In this document: positions 4,490 to 6,662 of the stretch, piece after piece
How positions within the stretch are numbered: position 1 is the first letter of the stretch
Layout of the letters: each line of letters begins with the position of its first letter
Source: Porticoccaceae bacterium
GTDB lineage: Bacteria; Pseudomonadota; Gammaproteobacteria; Pseudomonadales; Porticoccaceae
DNA length: 6,662 nucleotides
NCBI GenBank assembly: GCA_023229065.1
Contig: JALNZZ010000115.1
Coordinates: forward strand, 1-6,662
Reading direction: 5' to 3'
Notes under the pieces: generated by a model
What the model was told of the DNA's origin: nothing
The model's input: the letters and a program-made list of their open reading frames with translations, nothing else
Databases searched by the model: none
Translations under genes and position numbers: made by a program

Positions 4490-5622
4490 GGCACAGCTCC
4501 GGTGGTGAACCCCGCCGCCTGCAGCTGCCGACCCAGCTCTGCTGGCAGTGCATCGGCCAGGGCAAAATGACTGAATTCCCGCCGCCAGGGGTAATGCTTG
4601 CGCAAGCTGTCGAAAGTTGCACCGGCAAGTTCAGGCGCTGCGTCGGCAAGCGCCTGGCGCAGCGCCTGATCATCCCGGCGCGGATCGTAGGCAGCAAGTA
4701 CCAGCTCGGGCAGTGTGGAACTAACACTGCAAGCCAGAGCCTGTGGCGCCGCAGCCGCACCGATCAACTGCGCCAGCAGCGCTGTCAGAGTGACTGGCTC
4801 ACCCTCCCCCAACCAGTGCCTCAAGGCCTCGTGAATCATCAGCGAGCCGCGCAGGCGGCCTTCAAGACTGTAGCCGGCGATATGGGGCGTCCCAAGAGCC
4901 ACCCGATCCAGCAAGCGAGTATTGATATGGGGCTCGCCTTCCCAAACGTCGAGGACGGCGCGCAGTCCCCGGTCAGAAATGGCCTCCAGCAGCGCGCCGT
5001 TATCGACTACCTCGCCGCGCCCGGCATTGAGCAGTACCGCTCCTGGCTTGAGCCGAGACAGCGCATGGGTATCGAAAAGATGCCAGCTGGGATGGGGCCC
5101 GTCTCGAGTAAGAGGTGTATGGAGGCACAGAATATCGGCGTCGAGGGCCTCATCAAACGTCACCAGGGGCAGGCCGCTGGCGACGTCGAGAAACGGATCA
5201 AAGCACAGGACATTAACGCCAAGCGCCGTCAGACGGCGGTAAACACCGCCGCCCGCATTGCCACAGCCGACAATCGCAATCGTCTGCTGCACCCAGTCGG
5301 GCTCCACCGCCGACAGGGCGGCGATAACATAATCCGCCACCGCGGCAGCATTGCAGCCGGGGGCACTGGCCCAGGTAATGGACTGTGCCGCCAGCCAGGA
5401 CAGGTCGAGGTGGTCGGTGCCAATGGTGGCGGTACCGACAAACTTTACCCGGCTGCCCGCCAGCAGCCTGCTATCCACTTTGGTGACCGAGCGCACCAGC
5501 AGAATATCGGCATCAGCTACCAGGGCCGGGCTGATTCCGCGACCTGGCGCTGTTATCACTTCGCCGAAACCACCGAACAACTCCTGCACCAATGGCATGT
5601 TTTCATCGGCAATGATTTTCAT
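4483..5622 (-). CDS. pdxB: Erythronate-4-phosphate dehydrogenase PdxB
   Basis: Oxidises 4-phospho-D-erythronate to 2-oxo-3-hydroxy-4-phosphobutanoate with NAD, the second step of DXP-dependent pyridoxal phosphate synthesis, in the cytosol. Its 379 residues match the family (378 in E. coli as recalled). It opens with KIIADENMPL (2-11), typical of PdxB. The NAD-binding Rossmann motif is GCGNAG (119-124) with acidic D142 at the end of the second strand. The D-2-hydroxyacid dehydrogenase catalytic set is R202 (NAGRGEVVD), E230 (DVWEGEP) and H247 (GTPHIAGYSLEG). The C-terminal 100 or so residues form the PdxB-specific dimerisation domain, which separates it from SerA-type enzymes. The start at 5620-5622 overlaps the epmC stop (ATGA), with AGGA (5635-5632) 9 nt upstream. 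The stop overlaps the start of the kinase gene by 7 bp. Confidence 0.96.
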   Translation of the reverse strand: MKIIADENMPLVQELFGGFGEVITAPGRGISPALVADADILLVRSVTKVDSRLLAGSRVKFVGTATIGTDHLDLSWLAAQSITWASAPGCNAAAVADYVIAALSAVEPDWVQQTIAIVGCGNAGGGVYRRLTALGVNVLCFDPFLDVASGLPLVTFDEALDADILCLHTPLTRDGPHPSWHLFDTHALSRLKPGAVLLNAGRGEVVDNGALLEAISDRGLRAVLDVWEGEPHINTRLLDRVALGTPHIAGYSLEGRLRGSLMIHEALRHWLGEGEPVTLTALLAQLIGAAAAPQALACSVSSTLPELVLAAYDPRRDDQALRQALADAAPELAGATFDSLRKHYPWRREFSHFALADALPAELGRQLQAAGFTTGAVPC

Positions 5623-6173
5623 GGGGCGAGGTCCTGATAGCGATCCGGATCGAAGGGTGCCTCGACGCCATAATGCGCCGCCAGCCGCTCGACAAACAAC
5701 CGTCCCCGCGGCGGCATACCGCCCTCAATGCACCACTGTCGGGCCTGCGTTGCAATGGCATCGAGAAACGCCACTGATGGCCCTCTGCTATCGGGGTCCG
5801 GCCCACTCAGGTTGTCGGCACTGGGACGAAATACTCGCCCCGTCGCCGCCGTAAACAGCCACTCCAGAGCCTGGGGTTTCACCTCTACCTGCTCAAAGGC
5901 CTGCTGCTGATCGCGGGTGCGACCGTCGGGCTGATACCAATAGCCGAAATCCACCAGTTTACGGCGCGCCTCACCCGCCACGCACCAGTGGGCGGTTTCA
6001 TGCAGGGCACTGGAAAAGTAGTCCTCCCGATAGATGATGCGGTGGTGGCGGTGGTCTTGATCGGCGGGCAGGTAAATGGGCTCGTGGCCACCCCCAGTCA
6101 GCAGCGTGTTCCAATCGTTGAAAAATGTCTCGGCGAAGAGTTGTTCCAGCACTGCGGATTCCACTGCCGTCAT
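5619..6173 (-). CDS. epmC: Elongation factor P hydroxylase EpmC (YfcM)
   Basis: EpmC hydroxylates the modified lysine of elongation factor P after EpmA and EpmB have beta-lysylated it; EF-P rescues ribosomes stalled at polyproline. The 184 residues match the family (about 182). Diagnostic blocks: EPIYLPAD (31-38), the metal-binding SSALHETAHWCVAGEARR (54-71) with H58, E59 and H62, KLVDFGYWYQPDGR (72-85) and VEVKPQALEWLF (96-107). It shares a 4-bp ATGA overlap with the cyclotransferase-like gene upstream and another with pdxB downstream, so all are probably translated in a coupled way. No clear Shine-Dalgarno stands before its ATG (GGTGGCTGGGG only), which supports coupling. epmA, epmB and efp are not in the window. 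In E. coli, epmC and pdxB are also near each other, as I recall, so the pairing is partly ancestral. Confidence 0.94.
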   Translation of the reverse strand: MTAVESAVLEQLFAETFFNDWNTLLTGGGHEPIYLPADQDHRHHRIIYREDYFSSALHETAHWCVAGEARRKLVDFGYWYQPDGRTRDQQQAFEQVEVKPQALEWLFTAATGRVFRPSADNLSGPDPDSRGPSVAFLDAIATQARQWCIEGGMPPRGRLFVERLAAHYGVEAPFDPDRYQDLAP

Positions 6174-6640
6174 CCCCAGCCACCGTCTTCGTCAAGGCAG
6201 GCGGTCGCTTCCAGCCAGGAGAAATAGCTCGGCGAGAGGTATTCCCGACCGGCCAACAGGTGCTCCAGATACCAGCGCAGGGGGCGGATACTATCGTCGA
6301 TGTGGGCGCGGTTTGCCACGTAAGTCCAGGCGTGCACTTGAGTGCCATTTGGCAGCGCAACCGGGAAGCGTTCACGGCTGTAGAAAAAAGGCGCGCCTTC
6401 AAACGGGTCCATGCGGAAAATCTGCTGTTCATCGGCCAGTCGGTAGACCACACCTTCCACTGCGTCGCCAGGGCACCAGGCGATATTGGCGCAGGCCCAG
6501 CGCGGGTCCCGCCGGGAGCGCTTATTGAAGCGCAGGGCCATATCGCCGAGCCTGCCCGGCATGGCCTCCACCACCTCAAGGCCGCGATCGGCCATGCGCG
6601 CCGGGTTCATATTGGAGCCATAAGCAAAATAATAAGACAT
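6170..6640 (-). CDS. Gamma-glutamylcyclotransferase-like (GGCT/AIG2 fold) protein
   Basis: A 156-residue single-domain protein of the gamma-glutamylcyclotransferase-like superfamily. It has the substrate-binding loop YFAYGSNMNPARM (4-16, YGSN at 7-10), the central block VEGVVYRL (61-68) and the predicted catalytic acid E81 in FEGAPFFYSR (80-89), followed by VHAWTYVA (102-109) and YLEHLLAGREYLSPSYFSWL (123-142). Enzymes of this fold release 5-oxoproline from gamma-glutamyl amino acids or amines; the exact substrate is not determined. It is the first gene of the operon visible here. Its stop overlaps the epmC start by 4 bp. The start at 6638-6640 places the YGSN loop at the usual N-terminal position, and only a weak GGT Shine-Dalgarno precedes it. 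Only 22 bases lie upstream, so the promoter and any earlier operon genes are out of view. Confidence 0.85.
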   Translation of the reverse strand: MSYYFAYGSNMNPARMADRGLEVVEAMPGRLGDMALRFNKRSRRDPRWACANIAWCPGDAVEGVVYRLADEQQIFRMDPFEGAPFFYSRERFPVALPNGTQVHAWTYVANRAHIDDSIRPLRWYLEHLLAGREYLSPSYFSWLEATACLDEDGGWG

Positions 6641-6662
6641 ACACTACCAAACAGCGGCTATC

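Noticed and set aside
4567..5637. Plus-strand open frame of 356 codons opposite pdxB.
   Set aside because: It mirrors pdxB codons and shows no recognisable domain; long antisense frames are common in GC-rich genes.

Overview
The window looks like a chromosomal segment of a gammaproteobacterium, probably a marine, moderately GC-rich one of the Cellvibrionales/Halieaceae type; the class is well supported, the order is a guess. The class call rests on an AlaA-type alanine aminotransferase very close to the enterobacterial protein as I recall it, on PdxB (DXP-dependent vitamin B6 route) and EpmC (EF-P hydroxylase), both largely gammaproteobacterial, and on tRNA-Glu and tRNA-Gly genes that encode their own CCA ends.

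Layout from left to right: (1) 1-169 is an intergenic array of palindromic repeat arms, followed by a terminator at 169-202. (2) A cytoplasmic TlpA/AhpC-like redoxin lies on the minus strand (213-704). (3) A minus-strand tRNA-Glu(TTC)/tRNA-Gly(GCC) operon (889-1097) has a near-consensus sigma-70 promoter with a GC-rich discriminator (1161-1189) and a clean terminator (821-849). (4) msrB (minus, 1336-1767) and alaA (plus, 1891-3108) diverge from a 123-bp region holding a small imperfect palindrome. (5) A second array of the same palindromic family fills the gap between the convergent 3' ends of alaA and the next operon (3151-3322). (6) A tightly overlapping minus-strand operon runs from the right edge leftwards: gamma-glutamylcyclotransferase-like gene, epmC, pdxB, and an ATP-NAD/AcoX-type kinase gene. 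Successive genes overlap by 4, 4 and 7 bp. Its promoter lies beyond the right edge.

The genes are mostly housekeeping: PLP synthesis (pdxB) and a PLP enzyme (alaA), translation (two tRNAs, epmC), thiol/redox maintenance (redoxin, msrB, and the glutathione-linked cyclotransferase family), and a nucleotide-kinase homologue. I see no phage, transposase, CRISPR or defence genes. The most unusual feature is the repeat family. Both arrays have the nested order left arms - complete hairpin - right arms, with a consistent sequence difference between left and right arms, and both lie at the 3' ends of genes. The second point of interest is the coupled operon joining an EF-P lysine hydroxylase, a gamma-glutamyl-type cyclotransferase, B6 synthesis and an uncharacterised NAD-kinase-like protein.

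No gene-free stretch exceeds 300 bases. The longer gaps (1-212, 705-888, 1098-1335, 3109-3340) are described under the repeats, tRNA signals and rejected items.
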